Shown: positions 17,023 through 26,400 of the stretch, one piece after another | Layout: the number at the start of each line of letters is the position of its first letter | Numbering within the stretch: the first letter of the stretch is position 1 | Origin: Cardiobacteriaceae bacterium | GTDB lineage: Bacteria; Pseudomonadota; Gammaproteobacteria; Cardiobacteriales; Cardiobacteriaceae | DNA length: 37,809 nucleotides | Reading direction: 5' to 3' | Assembly (NCBI GenBank): GCA_030527905.1 | Contig: JAUMZX010000002.1 | Span: forward strand, 1-37,809 | Translations under genes and position numbers: made by a program | The notes under the pieces: generated by a model | The model's input: only the letters and a program-made list of their open reading frames with translations | Databases searched by the model: none | What the model was told of the DNA's origin: nothing

Positions 17023-18225
17023 TTACAGGGTGATGCCGTCATGGGCGGCAATGGTGTTGATGTCTTTGTCACCACGGCCGGAAAGGTTCACGATGATGCG
17101 TTTGCCTTTACCAAGTGTAGCCGCAAGTTTCATGCCGTAAGCGATGGCATGTGAGGATTCCAACGCGGGGATGATGCCTTCCAGTCGGCAGAGGTCATGG
17201 AAAGCGGCGAGGGCTTCGTTGTCATCAACAGCAACGTAAGTAGCGCGACCTTCGTCTTTTAGCCAAGCATGTTCAGGACCAACACCCGGATAATCCAGCC
17301 CTGCCGAGATAGAGTGGGTTTCGGCAATCTGGCCGTCAGCATTACTCATGACATAGGTACGGTTGCCATGGAGAACGCCGACGGGAGTTGCTTGATCTGA
17401 TAATGGTGCGGCATGTTTACCACTGGCTAGTCCGTAGCCGCCAGCTTCAACACCGTAAAGGGCGACAGGGTCGTTGTAAAAGGGATAGAACAGTCCCATG
17501 GCATTGGAACCGCCCCCTACACAGGCAACGACGGCATCAGGTAGTGCGCCGAAATGAGCTTGTGCTTGGGTTTTGGCTTCTTCACCAATAATTTTCTGAA
17601 AATCGCGCACTAACATTGGGTAGGGATGTGGGCCAGCCACGGTACCGATAATGTAGAAGGTGTGGTCAACGTTGGCTGCCCAGTCGCGCAGTGCTTCGTT
17701 CATCGCGTCTTTTAAGGTCCGGCTCCCCGCGCTAACGGGAACAACGCTGGCACCAAGTAATTTCATACGATAGACGTTGGGCGCTTGTCGTTGCACATCT
17801 TCTGCCCCCATGTAAACAACGCATTCCAGTCCAAGGCGTGCGGCAACTGTCGCTGTCGCCACGCCGTGTTGTCCGGCACCGGTTTCAGCAATGACGCGTG
17901 GTTTGCCAAGGCGTTCGGCGAGCAATGCTTGTCCGATGGTGTTATTAATTTTATGTGCCCCAGTGTGGTTGAGGTCTTCCCGTTTTAACCAGATTTCTGC
18001 TCCGCCTGCTTTTTCGCTGAGGCGTTTGGCGAAGTATAAAGGGGAAGGGCGGCCAACGTAGTCGGCCAGCTCGGTACGAAAGCGCACCCAAAATTCAGGG
18101 TCGTTTTGGGCTTGTCGATAGGCGTCTTCAAGCTGTAAGACTGCTTGCATCAGGGTTTCAGCGACGAATTGTCCACCAAAACGACCAAAGTAGCCACGTA
18201 CGTCGGGAAGAGGGGGAAGTTTCAT
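17023..18225 (-). CDS. trpB: tryptophan synthase beta subunit TrpB
   Basis: A 400-residue PLP enzyme that condenses indole with serine. Seen: [13 protein letters not shown] at the N-terminus, the PLP lysine in [12 protein letters not shown] at about residue 90, [11 protein letters not shown], the phosphate-binding [12 protein letters not shown], and the closing [10 protein letters not shown]. The start overlaps the trpF stop by four bases, indicating coupling. The substrate channel partner TrpA follows at once. Confidence 0.97.
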   Translation of the reverse strand: MKLPPLPDVRGYFGRFGGQFVAETLMQAVLQLEDAYRQAQNDPEFWVRFRTELADYVGRPSPLYFAKRLSEKAGGAEIWLKREDLNHTGAHKINNTIGQALLAERLGKPRVIAETGAGQHGVATATVAARLGLECVVYMGAEDVQRQAPNVYRMKLLGASVVPVSAGSRTLKDAMNEALRDWAANVDHTFYIIGTVAGPHPYPMLVRDFQKIIGEEAKTQAQAHFGALPDAVVACVGGGSNAMGLFYPFYNDPVALYGVEAGGYGLASGKHAAPLSDQATPVGVLHGNRTYVMSNADGQIAETHSISAGLDYPGVGPEHAWLKDEGRATYVAVDDNEALAAFHDLCRLEGIIPALESSHAIAYGMKLAATLGKGKRIIVNLSGRGDKDINTIAAHDGITL

Positions 18226-18848
18226 AGTGCGCTCCGTACGGCTGCGATAAAGCGGTGCATTTTAGCAGAGGATTTTAGCCCCGGGGCGCTTTCCACGCCA
18301 GAGGAAACATCAACCGCAAAGGGATGGTAATGTTGGATAACGGTACTGACGTTATCGGCGTGTAAACCGCCCGCAATAATACGCGGTTGTAAGGTTTCGG
18401 GCAGTTGTGCCCAATCGAAGGTTTTGCCGCTCCCTCCACTTTGTGTACGTCCGAAAGCATCAAAGAGAAAAGCACTGCTGTCTGGGTAGGCGGCAATATA
18501 GCGCGCGCTACTTTCTTGATTGGATAAATCACGCATCGGTACGGCTTTGAACCAGCGGTGCCCAAATTGGCGGCAGAAAGCTGCTATTTCAGCGCCATGA
18601 AATTGCAGTTGTTCTAACGGTAGGTTAGCGAGCGTTTGTCTTACGGTAGCCGCATCTGCATCGGCAAAGAGGGCGACCGTTGATACGAAAGGCGGGACTA
18701 CGGCAAGCAATGTTTCAGCTTGCGTTAAAGATAAATGGCGAGGCGAGGGCGGATGAAAGACAAAGCCCAAAGCGTCTGCACCAGCATCAACTGCCGCTTG
18801 TACATCCTCAACACGAGTGAGTCCACAAATTTTGACGCGTACGCGCAT
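18222..18848 (-). CDS. trpF: phosphoribosylanthranilate isomerase TrpF
   Basis: A 208-residue TIM-barrel isomerase of tryptophan synthesis. Seen: [20 protein letters not shown] with the catalytic Cys, [23 protein letters not shown], and the phosphate loop [10 protein letters not shown] with [14 protein letters not shown] near the end. I set the start at [12 protein letters not shown] because the family begins there; a longer in-frame extension upstream would overlap the preceding gene and has no family support. It is separate from trpC, unlike the TrpCF fusion of enterobacteria. Confidence 0.93.
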   Translation of the reverse strand: MRVRVKICGLTRVEDVQAAVDAGADALGFVFHPPSPRHLSLTQAETLLAVVPPFVSTVALFADADAATVRQTLANLPLEQLQFHGAEIAAFCRQFGHRWFKAVPMRDLSNQESSARYIAAYPDSSAFLFDAFGRTQSGGSGKTFDWAQLPETLQPRIIAGGLHADNVSTVIQHYHPFAVDVSSGVESAPGLKSSAKMHRFIAAVRSAL

Positions 18849-18852
18849 GGGA

Positions 18853-19197
18853 CTAGTCGACAAATTCATCGCTAACATCTTCCCAACCTTCCGCTGAAAA
18901 AGGAAGGTCATGGTAGAAAGCATGGAATGGCGCAAGCGCTAACTCTGCATTGTCGGCAAAACAGCGATAGTGGATAAAACTGCCATCAGGCGCATAGCGG
19001 CGGGTCTCTATTAAATAACGATCGCTTTCGCTATCCAGATCAGTCAGATCAATAGTCGTTTGGATATAGTCACCACTATCCTCATCAAAGAATACGATAA
19101 ATTCTTCCGCACTGAATGGTAGGTCGGCAATGAGTGCCGCCAGCGCAGGAAAATTCATTTCGCGACATTCCTCTTGCGCTGTATTAACACGTTTCAT
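18853..19197 (-). CDS. acidic orphan protein of unknown function
   Basis: A 114-residue protein that I do not recognise. It is strongly acidic, with DEDSGDYIQTTIDLTDLDSE in the middle and WEDVSDEFVD at the end, and lacks signal peptide and membrane segments. The internal repetition DLPFSAEEFIVF / DLPFSAEGWEDV at about residues 25-37 and 97-108 hints at a duplicated motif. The ATG overlaps the YrdC-like stop codon (TGATG) and the stop lies four bases before trpF, so it is co-transcribed with both. A second start, MNFPALAAL at 19158, has a better AGAGGA ribosome site and would give 101 residues. It may be a small regulator or partner of a neighbour; nothing in the sequence decides. Confidence 0.7.
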   Translation of the reverse strand: MKRVNTAQEECREMNFPALAALIADLPFSAEEFIVFFDEDSGDYIQTTIDLTDLDSESDRYLIETRRYAPDGSFIHYRCFADNAELALAPFHAFYHDLPFSAEGWEDVSDEFVD

Positions 19198-19973
19198 CAG
19201 TAATATTCACCGTGACGGTAATCCCAAGTGTTGAAGCTGTCTGCCAAGTGCATCATGATACGATCAATAGCGAGCCCTTTGCGGATAACGACGGGACATG
19301 GCGTGATGGAACGTTCGTTTTTCTGTTCAGGAATGAGTTTGCCGTCTTTATCAACCATAGAAACCATCACGCCTTGTTCGTAACGGGTTTCTACTGTTTT
19401 ATCTGGTTGGATTGAGGCGACGTAATCATCGGCTTCTATCACTAAATCAACTTTGCTTTCGATGCGTGCGCCGATACCTTCAACTTTGCCCCGATTGCCT
19501 TTTCCAGACGGGTTGGCCGAGGAGGCATAAACCATTTTATTTTCCGTGCGCCAGAGATGTTCTGCCAGTTGTTCGCCCGGGATGCCAAATTTGATAACAA
19601 AGCAGCTTGTGCCACGTCCATCCATCATCAATTCTGCGCGTCCGTCCTGTGGTAGTGCCGCTTTGGCATCTTCACGCCATGGGAGTATGCAGCCAAGAAG
19701 GATATCTTCATCCCAGTGCTTTTGGTAAAACGCTTCAATTTCTGGACTAAGCTGCGCGAGTGCTTTTAATTGCGCCATACTGCCGCAAAGGACTACACCT
19801 GGTTTATTACGTTTACGCTCTTTGGCATCAAATTTACGTTCTAGTCCGGCTTTGTCGGTGGTCATGATGATATAGCCAACTTTGGTCGGACAGACAATCA
19901 CGCCGCCTTCTTTTTGTAATACGGCTAGTCCTTCTGTTGAGAGGGTTTTGTTCCAGTGAATATGTTGGGTCAT
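19197..19973 (-). CDS. YrdC/YciO/Sua5-fold protein
   Basis: A 258-residue cytosolic protein of the YrdC fold, which in TsaC makes threonylcarbamoyl-AMP for tRNA t6A. Seen: GGVIVCPTKVGYIIMTTD at about residue 20-35, a KERKRNKPG segment equivalent to the KxR motif, and YASSANPSGKG equivalent to SxN; both motifs bind ATP and threonine in TsaC. The protein is longer than TsaC and YciO, with an extra C-terminal part rich in charged residues. The start at 19973 is chosen for AGGAG six or seven bases upstream and the MTQHIHW start. It sits beside trp genes, as yciO does near trp in E. coli. Whether it replaces or only resembles TsaC is unclear. Confidence 0.75.
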   Translation of the reverse strand: MTQHIHWNKTLSTEGLAVLQKEGGVIVCPTKVGYIIMTTDKAGLERKFDAKERKRNKPGVVLCGSMAQLKALAQLSPEIEAFYQKHWDEDILLGCILPWREDAKAALPQDGRAELMMDGRGTSCFVIKFGIPGEQLAEHLWRTENKMVYASSANPSGKGNRGKVEGIGARIESKVDLVIEADDYVASIQPDKTVETRYEQGVMVSMVDKDGKLIPEQKNERSITPCPVVIRKGLAIDRIMMHLADSFNTWDYRHGEYY

Positions 19974-20014
19974 ATGAACTCCTTTAATGGTTGATAGGGT
20001 AATTGTGGGGGTGT

Positions 20015-20776
20015 TTATTTCAGCAGTGCCGCGACAACCGCAACTAAGGTCATGAAAAACATCACCCACTTAAGCGTATGGGATTTAACTTTAACAGCAA
20101 GGCGGACGCCATAGTGTGCGCCGACCATATTACCAGCGGCAAGAACCAAGCCTATAAGCCATTCGACCTGTCCTTTAAGTACGAATATAAGGAGTGCTAC
20201 CGCAGTAAAGCAAAGTGTGCAGACCAGTTTTAGCGCGCTAGAGCGAACAATATCGTAACGTAAGCAACCAGAGATAGCTGTGATGAGAACGAATCCAACG
20301 CCTGCCTGTACAAAGCCGCCATATACACCAGCAAGCCACAACCAGAACCATGCACGTACGCCGCCTTGTTTGATCGTGAGCGGAATAGTGCCTTTAGGAG
20401 GCATAACAACGGAAGGGACGAAAAGCATAATAGCCGCCATGGCGAGCATGGTGCCTAACAGTAACGGTTTAATCAAAAAGGACGGGGCAAATGCTGCGAC
20501 GATTGCGCCGCAAATACCGCCGATAATGGTTGGCGTTAGGATTCCAGGTAAATCATGAGTCGCCAGTTTTCCAGCTTTGAGAAAACCGCGTACACCAACA
20601 ATACTTTGCAACAGTATGCCGACGCGGTTGGTTGCGTTAGCGACTTGAGCGGGTAATCCCATCATCATCATGACAGGTAGAATAATATTTGAGCCACCAC
20701 CCGCCATAACGTTAATAACGCCGCAAATCACACCAAGTACAGCAAGAAGCAGATAGTGGTAAAAATGCAAATCCAT
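20015..20776 (-). CDS. TauE/SafE family sulfite/organosulfur exporter-like permease
   Basis: A 253-residue inner-membrane protein with about eight hydrophobic segments, covering nearly its whole length. Family features are GVICGVINVMAGGGSNIILP in the first half and the parallel GVYGGFVQAGVGFVLI in the second, the paired half-repeats of TauE/SafE (formerly DUF81). These proteins are proposed to carry sulfite, sulfoacetate or other organic anions; the substrate here is not known. It starts two bases after the SPOR gene stop and is followed after 41 bases by the YrdC-like gene. Confidence 0.85.
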   Translation of the reverse strand: MDLHFYHYLLLAVLGVICGVINVMAGGGSNIILPVMMMMGLPAQVANATNRVGILLQSIVGVRGFLKAGKLATHDLPGILTPTIIGGICGAIVAAFAPSFLIKPLLLGTMLAMAAIMLFVPSVVMPPKGTIPLTIKQGGVRAWFWLWLAGVYGGFVQAGVGFVLITAISGCLRYDIVRSSALKLVCTLCFTAVALLIFVLKGQVEWLIGLVLAAGNMVGAHYGVRLAVKVKSHTLKWVMFFMTLVAVVAALLK

Positions 20777-20778
20777 AT

Positions 20779-21351
20779 TTAGGGATTAGAGAAAGTTTTT
20801 AATAGTGTCTGGATTTTTTCATTTTCCAGTTTTTTCTGAATGGAAACAGCCTGATCTTTACTGGCATACGGTCCGATTTGTACGAGGTAACGGTTTCCTT
20901 CGCCCAAAGATATTTCAGTGGGTAAATTGCGCATTAGCATGCGTTCACGCATCTGTTCCGCCTGTTTTTTATCCTTAAATGCACCAATTTGAATCCGGTA
21001 ATTCGTTCCTTTTATGGAAGCACTACGCTTTTTCTGTATTTCGCTTTTTGCGGCAACTTCAGCGTGAACCTCATCGCTACGACGCTGTAACTCATCGTAA
21101 AAAGAGTATTTGGCTTGTCCTGGCTTGTGATTGCGGGGTGCTGTTTTTTCTACCGAAGCGCGTTGTTGTTGAGGGGTAGGGGAAACCTCAGCTTTGGCTA
21201 ACTGTGGATTGGTATGAATACCGTCTTTTTGTCCGAACATATTGCCGAGGACAAAACCGAAAATAATAAGTACCACTGCCATCATCGAACCGCCGAGTAT
21301 GCGTGCGGCAAAGTAATTATTCTCTTTGTTTTTTTTCTTTTTTCTGGTCAT
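20779..21351 (-). CDS. FtsN-like SPOR-domain protein
   Basis: A 190-residue bitopic protein. Seen: a basic cytoplasmic start (MTRKKKKNKENN), one membrane segment at about residues 19-40, a linker, a YSFYDELQRR segment like the FYxLL motif found in argS-linked FtsN-type proteins, and a C-terminal SPOR domain from about residue 113 (NYRIQIGAFKDKKQAEQMR, YLVQIGPYASKDQA). It should bind septal peptidoglycan. The start overlaps the argS stop by one base, a linkage known from many gammaproteobacteria. It is the second SPOR gene of the window. Confidence 0.85.
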   Translation of the reverse strand: MTRKKKKNKENNYFAARILGGSMMAVVLIIFGFVLGNMFGQKDGIHTNPQLAKAEVSPTPQQQRASVEKTAPRNHKPGQAKYSFYDELQRRSDEVHAEVAAKSEIQKKRSASIKGTNYRIQIGAFKDKKQAEQMRERMLMRNLPTEISLGEGNRYLVQIGPYASKDQAVSIQKKLENEKIQTLLKTFSNP

Positions 21352-23129
21352 TACATGCGCTCCTTAGCTGCAACACCGATAAGTTCTAATCCATTGTGTA
21401 ATACCTGACGTACGGCATGGGTAAGTAACAGACGTGCATCACGAATATCCGTATCGTCGTGTAGTACTTTATGGCCGGCGTCGTAGTACTGATGCCAAGC
21501 ACTGGCCAGCTCTCTCAGATAGTTAACAATGAGATGCCCGGCCATTTGTGTTCCTGCTGTCGCGACAATATCTGGATAGCGGGAAAGTTCGCGTAACAAG
21601 GTTTTTTCTTCCACTTCAACTAAGCGATCTTTATGTGCCAATGCTGCTTGCGCGTTGAAGGTAATACCTTCCTCGATTGCGCGTTCTATAACGCGGCAGG
21701 TACGAGCATGTGCGTATTGTACGTAGTAATAAGGGTTGTCTTTGCTGTGTGAAGTGGCAAGATCAAGGTCAAAATCAAGATGCTGTTCGGGTTTGCGCAT
21801 AACATAGAAAAAACGCGCAGCGTCAGAACCAACTTGTTGGCGTAAATCCCGTAGCGTGACAAATTGACCAGAACGCGTCGACATTTGCATTTTTTCGCCA
21901 TTTTTATAGAGAATGGCAAACTGCACTAAGGAGATGGTGAGTTTTTCAGGATCGACACCTAGAGCGGTAAGTGAGGCTTTGACACGTGCCATGTAACCAT
22001 GATGGTCAGCACCAAAGATATCAATGAGGCGATCATAACCCCGCTCGTATTTATCAAAGTGATAGGCAATATCAGAAGAAAAGTAAGTTGTGATACCGTT
22101 CTCCCGTTTAACAACGCGATCTTTTTCATCGCCAAATTCAGATGATTTAAACCATAAAGCGCCATCTTTTTCATAAAGATAGCCTTTCTGTTGCAGGACA
22201 TGTAATGTTTTCTCAATTTGTCCATTTTCAAATAATGAGCGCTCTGAAAACCAACGATTAAAGATAACACCAAATTCTTGTAAGTCTTCACGAATATCAT
22301 CAACTTCAGTGTTTAGTCCTGCGTTGAAAACGATGCGGTATGCGGGTTCACCTAATAGATTTTTTAGTGCGGCAATAGCCGCATCAATCCATACGTCACG
22401 TTCACCATGGTCAATAGCTGCTTGTGTCCATTCATCGGGTGCCACGGGAACCCAAGTTTCGGCAGCATGATAAAGCGTATCTTGTTGTGTGGTATGTAAA
22501 TGGCGCGCAATATCGGTAACGTAAGCACCCTGATAAATACCTTGCGGTAGCGCGCTTGTACTGCCACATAGCTGCATATAACGCCAATAAACGGAAAGGG
22601 CGAGAATATCCATTTGTCGCCCTGCATCATTAACGTAATACTCACCATCTACATGGTGTCCGTTAGCTCGGAGAATATTGGCCAGCGTTGCCCCATAGGC
22701 CGCTCCTCGACCATGACCAACATGCAGCGGACCCGTAGGGTTGGCTGATACGTACTCAATGAGGATTTTTTGTGGCTGTTCTGCTTTATGAGTACCAAAG
22801 CGAGCGCCTTCCGTCATGATGTTTTGTAATACGGCTGTATCACTTCCACTGGACAAACGAATGTTGATAAATCCCGGACCGGCAATTTCTAACGCAGCAA
22901 CGCCATCAATAGCTGGTGTGGCTGTAATGATTTCTTCAGCAAGCTGACGTGGGTTTGTGTGAAAAATTTTAGCGTATTGCATCGCCACATTGCTGGAGAA
23001 GTCTCCGTGTGCCGGGTTTTTACATCGTGACAGTTCAAGTGCAGTCTCAATAGAATCAATGGCAACGTTTCGTGCGCGGGCAACGGCTGACAGTGCAGTG
23101 GATAATCCTGACAGAATTTTGTTTTTCAA
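21351..23129 (-). CDS. argS: arginyl-tRNA synthetase
   Basis: A 592-residue class I synthetase that charges tRNA-Arg. Seen: the N-terminal Arg-specific tRNA-binding domain (about residues 1-115, with CKNPAHGDFSSNVAM), the HIGH-type motif NPTGPLHVGHGRGA at about residue 130, YVNDAGRQMDILA, SSDIAYHFDKYERG, IFGADHHGYMARV, the KMSKS-like MSTRSG near residue 405, and the DALR anticodon domain ending in VLHNGLELIGVAAKERM. Length and order are normal. It is the first gene of the long minus-strand run and has a clear promoter 40 bases upstream. Confidence 0.97.
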   Translation of the reverse strand: MKNKILSGLSTALSAVARARNVAIDSIETALELSRCKNPAHGDFSSNVAMQYAKIFHTNPRQLAEEIITATPAIDGVAALEIAGPGFINIRLSSGSDTAVLQNIMTEGARFGTHKAEQPQKILIEYVSANPTGPLHVGHGRGAAYGATLANILRANGHHVDGEYYVNDAGRQMDILALSVYWRYMQLCGSTSALPQGIYQGAYVTDIARHLHTTQQDTLYHAAETWVPVAPDEWTQAAIDHGERDVWIDAAIAALKNLLGEPAYRIVFNAGLNTEVDDIREDLQEFGVIFNRWFSERSLFENGQIEKTLHVLQQKGYLYEKDGALWFKSSEFGDEKDRVVKRENGITTYFSSDIAYHFDKYERGYDRLIDIFGADHHGYMARVKASLTALGVDPEKLTISLVQFAILYKNGEKMQMSTRSGQFVTLRDLRQQVGSDAARFFYVMRKPEQHLDFDLDLATSHSKDNPYYYVQYAHARTCRVIERAIEEGITFNAQAALAHKDRLVEVEEKTLLRELSRYPDIVATAGTQMAGHLIVNYLRELASAWHQYYDAGHKVLHDDTDIRDARLLLTHAVRQVLHNGLELIGVAAKERM

Positions 23130-23168
23130 AGTAGTTTTCTCGTTGTGTGAGCATGAATAACATCTAAT

Positions 23169-23197
23169 ATTCTAGCGCCTGAACAAAAGATTGCCAA
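23169..23197 (-). promoter_or_regulatory. sigma70 promoter of argS and downstream genes
   Basis: On the minus strand TTGGCA (23197-23192) and TAGAAT (23174-23169) are 17 bases apart and about 40 bases before the argS ATG. Both hexamers match the consensus at five of six positions, the best promoter in the window. Confidence 0.75.
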
Positions 23198-23462
23198 ACG
23201 GTTTTCAAGTGTACAGAAAAGAAAATGAAAGTTTGGGAAAGTGTTTTTTTGTGGCATGAGAATATTCGAACAGTGAATTGATTATTATGAAATTATCAAG
23301 GATATTAGGGTTTTAATTGTGTGTTGATAATTAAGTTGGTTTAGAGGTGTGAATTTATAAAGCCTTGTAAAACAACGTTGGTGTGTTTTTGTGTTCGATT
23401 TTTCACACGAGTGTGTTAATTAAGTACAAAATTGCCTCAGGGCTGTGCATAAGGAGTTTGTG
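23198..23462 (+). promoter_or_regulatory. AT-rich divergent regulatory region upstream of the glycogen operon
   Basis: This 265-base stretch between argS and malQ-glgB is much richer in A and T than its surroundings and has no gene. A TTGATT (23278-23283) and GATATT (23301-23306) pair with a 17-base spacer is one promoter candidate, leaving a leader of about 150 bases. Half-site-like words TGTGA and TCACA occur (near 23348 and 23402), but not at the spacing of a proper CRP site. The promoter position is uncertain. Confidence 0.3.
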
Positions 23463-26400
23463 ATGGGATCACATGCCAATATAGAGCAAATGAAATTGCT
23501 TGGTATTGAAACGGATTACTTTGCCGCTGATGGTAGTTTTGTGCGTGTATCTAACGAAGTGTTGTCAGCACTTGCTTCAATTTTAACAGCGCCTGGTCAG
23601 CGCGTTGATTCTGATGATTTTTATGATGAGGTCTTTACCGTCACGCCTGAAATCGTGACTTTGTTGCCTGTTGGTGAATTGTTATCAAAATATGCAGCGG
23701 CCTATTTGTTGGACGAAATGGGACAGAACCTTCCTTATTCTTTTGTGATGATGGAAGGAGGGCGAATTGAGTTACCACCATTACCGCCAGGATATTACAC
23801 ACTAGAATTGCACGGCACGCATCAGATGCGACGTTGTTTGGTTATTGTTGCGCCTAAAACGGTTTATCAACCAGAGTCGTTACGGCGTGGTGAGCGTTTG
23901 AGTGGCATGAATGTGCAGTTATACAGCTTACGTTCAGCGCATAACTGGGGGATCGGCGATTTTGGTGATTTGCGTCGATTGGCAGAAGAGTTTGTTGTTG
24001 ATGGTATCGATTTTATCGGTATCAATCCGTTACATGCGCTATTTACGACGCAGCCTAATTGGGCAAGTCCTTATAGTCCGTCATCAAGGCGTTGGCTGAA
24101 TCCTATTTATCTTGATGTGGCGAGTATGGCGTTGTTTAAAACCTCGCCAGCAGCCCAAGCATGGTTTGCCGACAAAGATACACAGACAAAGCTCATGGCC
24201 TTGCGAGACAGCAAGTGGGTCGATTATGCGCAGGTTTTGCAGTTCAAAATGCGTGCCTTACAGTTGATCTATCGTGATTTTGAAACACTGGAAGAGCATA
24301 CGTCTTCACGAGAAAACTTTGATGCTTTTGTCCATAGAGAGGGAAGGGATCTCCATCTCTATGCAACTTTTGAAGCTTTGGATCATTTTTTCTATTCACA
24401 AAATGCCTCTATTCCTTTTAGTGAAGACAATGTTGGCTGGTTCGGTTGGCCAGAAGCTTTTCGCTATCCGGAAAGTGCAGAAGTTCGAGCTTTTATTGCG
24501 TCGCATACGGCTGATATTCGTTTTTATATGTGGCTGCAATGGCTTTTGTCAGAACAATTGGAAGGTTTGGTCCAACTTTGTTCTGAATTGGGCATGTGTC
24601 TTGGATTGTACGGTGATTTGGCGGTTGGCGTTTCTCGGGGCGGTGCGGATACTTGGATGAATCGCAATATGTATTGTTTGCAGGTTTCCGTTGGTGCGCC
24701 ACCCGATGAGCTAGGACCTGCAGGACAGAACTGGAATTTGCCGCCTTTGCATCCTCAACGTTTGAAGCGTAGCGGTTATCAAGTTTTTATTCGTATGTTG
24801 CGTGCCAATATGCAGATTTATGGATTGTTGCGTATTGATCATGTGATGGCGTTGTATCGTTTGTGGTGGATTGCTTACGGAAATAGCGCAGGATTTGGTG
24901 CTTATGTACGTTATCCGCTGGCCGATTTGATGGCAATTCTCTCTTTGGAAAGCCACCGTGAGCGTTGTGTGGTTATTGGTGAGGATTTGGGGATTGTTCC
25001 AGATGAAATGCGCAAGGCATTACATGATTATGGTGTTTATTCTTATGGCGTGATGTATTTCAATCAGGAATACGGACGCTATCTCATGCCTGAAGATTAC
25101 CACGAACAAGCGCTTGCCGTGGTCAGTACGCATGATCTTGCTCCTCTGTTTGGTTTTTGGACAGGTAAAGATATTGAAACGATGAATGAACTGGGCGTTT
25201 TTGAGACTTCAGAGCAGTATCGTCGATTGCAGATTCAGCGTGAGCAACGTAAACGGCAGATTGTTGCTGCTTTAGCACAGGCCGATGTTCTTGATATTGA
25301 CCATGACTGTACGGTATTGGATCAGGACGTGGTACTTGCCTTACACCGTTTTGTGGCGATGAGTCGTAGCAAGTTGTTTGCGATTCAGCCAGAAAACTTA
25401 TTGCCAGTTTGCGACTCTTTTAATATTCCGGGGATTGCTAGTGCTTATCCCAATTGGCGTTATCGCTTGCCAGAGGATATTTTTAGCGATAAGGCTTCTT
25501 TTATGCACGAGATGTTGCGCAAAATTGTTGCAACTCGTGCGCATATCCGAGAGCAGCGCCCACCGGTTGCTATTCCGGCTACTATCGCAACCCTACTAGG
25601 AGGTGTTGAAGTGACTTCGGTTGATAAGTATTTAATCGATCAATTGTTCTCAGGGACGTTTGCCGATCCTTTTTCCTATTTAGGACCACATGATAATGGC
25701 GGTGGTGTTGTGGTACGCGTGTTACTGCCGGGGGCAGATTCGGTTCGTATTTTGGATAACGATGGTAAAACGTTATTGGCTGAAATGAGCGTTTTGGATG
25801 AGCGCGGCTTTTTTATTGCGACACTAGATACAAGTGCACAGATTCATTATGTGCTCGAAGTCCAGTACGGCAACCAGACGATAATCATAGAAGACCCTTA
25901 TCGCTTTACCTCCAGTTTGCATGATTTTGATAGTTGGTTGCTGGCTGAAGGAACGCATTTGCGTCCGTATGAAAAGTTTGGCGCGCATTTGACAACACTT
26001 GATAGCGTTGCGGGTGTGAGTTTTAGTGTGTGGGCTCCAAATGCACGTCGGGTATCTGTCGTTGGCGATTTTAATTTTTGGGATGGTCGTCGTCATGTGA
26101 TGCGCTTCCACCCGCAAAGCGGAATTTGGGATATTTTTATTCCAGATGTTAAAGAAAATACGCTATATAAGTATGAAATTCTGGATGCAAATGGCAACAT
26201 TCGTCTGAAATCAGATCCTTATACCTTTGCTGCACAGCTACGACCAGAAACCGCTTCGGTGGTGACGCGGTTACCAGAGAAACAACCGTATAATCCGGAA
26301 CGCATCGCTGCTAATGGAATTGATGCGCCTATCAGTATTTATGAAGTTCATCTCGGTTCTTGGCGACGGAATCCGGAAAATAATTTCTGGTTAACGTATA

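Noticed and set aside
18849-18935. A longer TrpF with 29 extra N-terminal residues
   Set aside because: The extension lies inside the preceding gene in another frame and the family starts at [11 protein letters not shown].
23380-23420. Possible CRP site (TGTG ... TCACA) upstream of malQ-glgB
   Set aside because: The half-sites are separated by eight bases, not six, so it does not fit the CRP palindrome.
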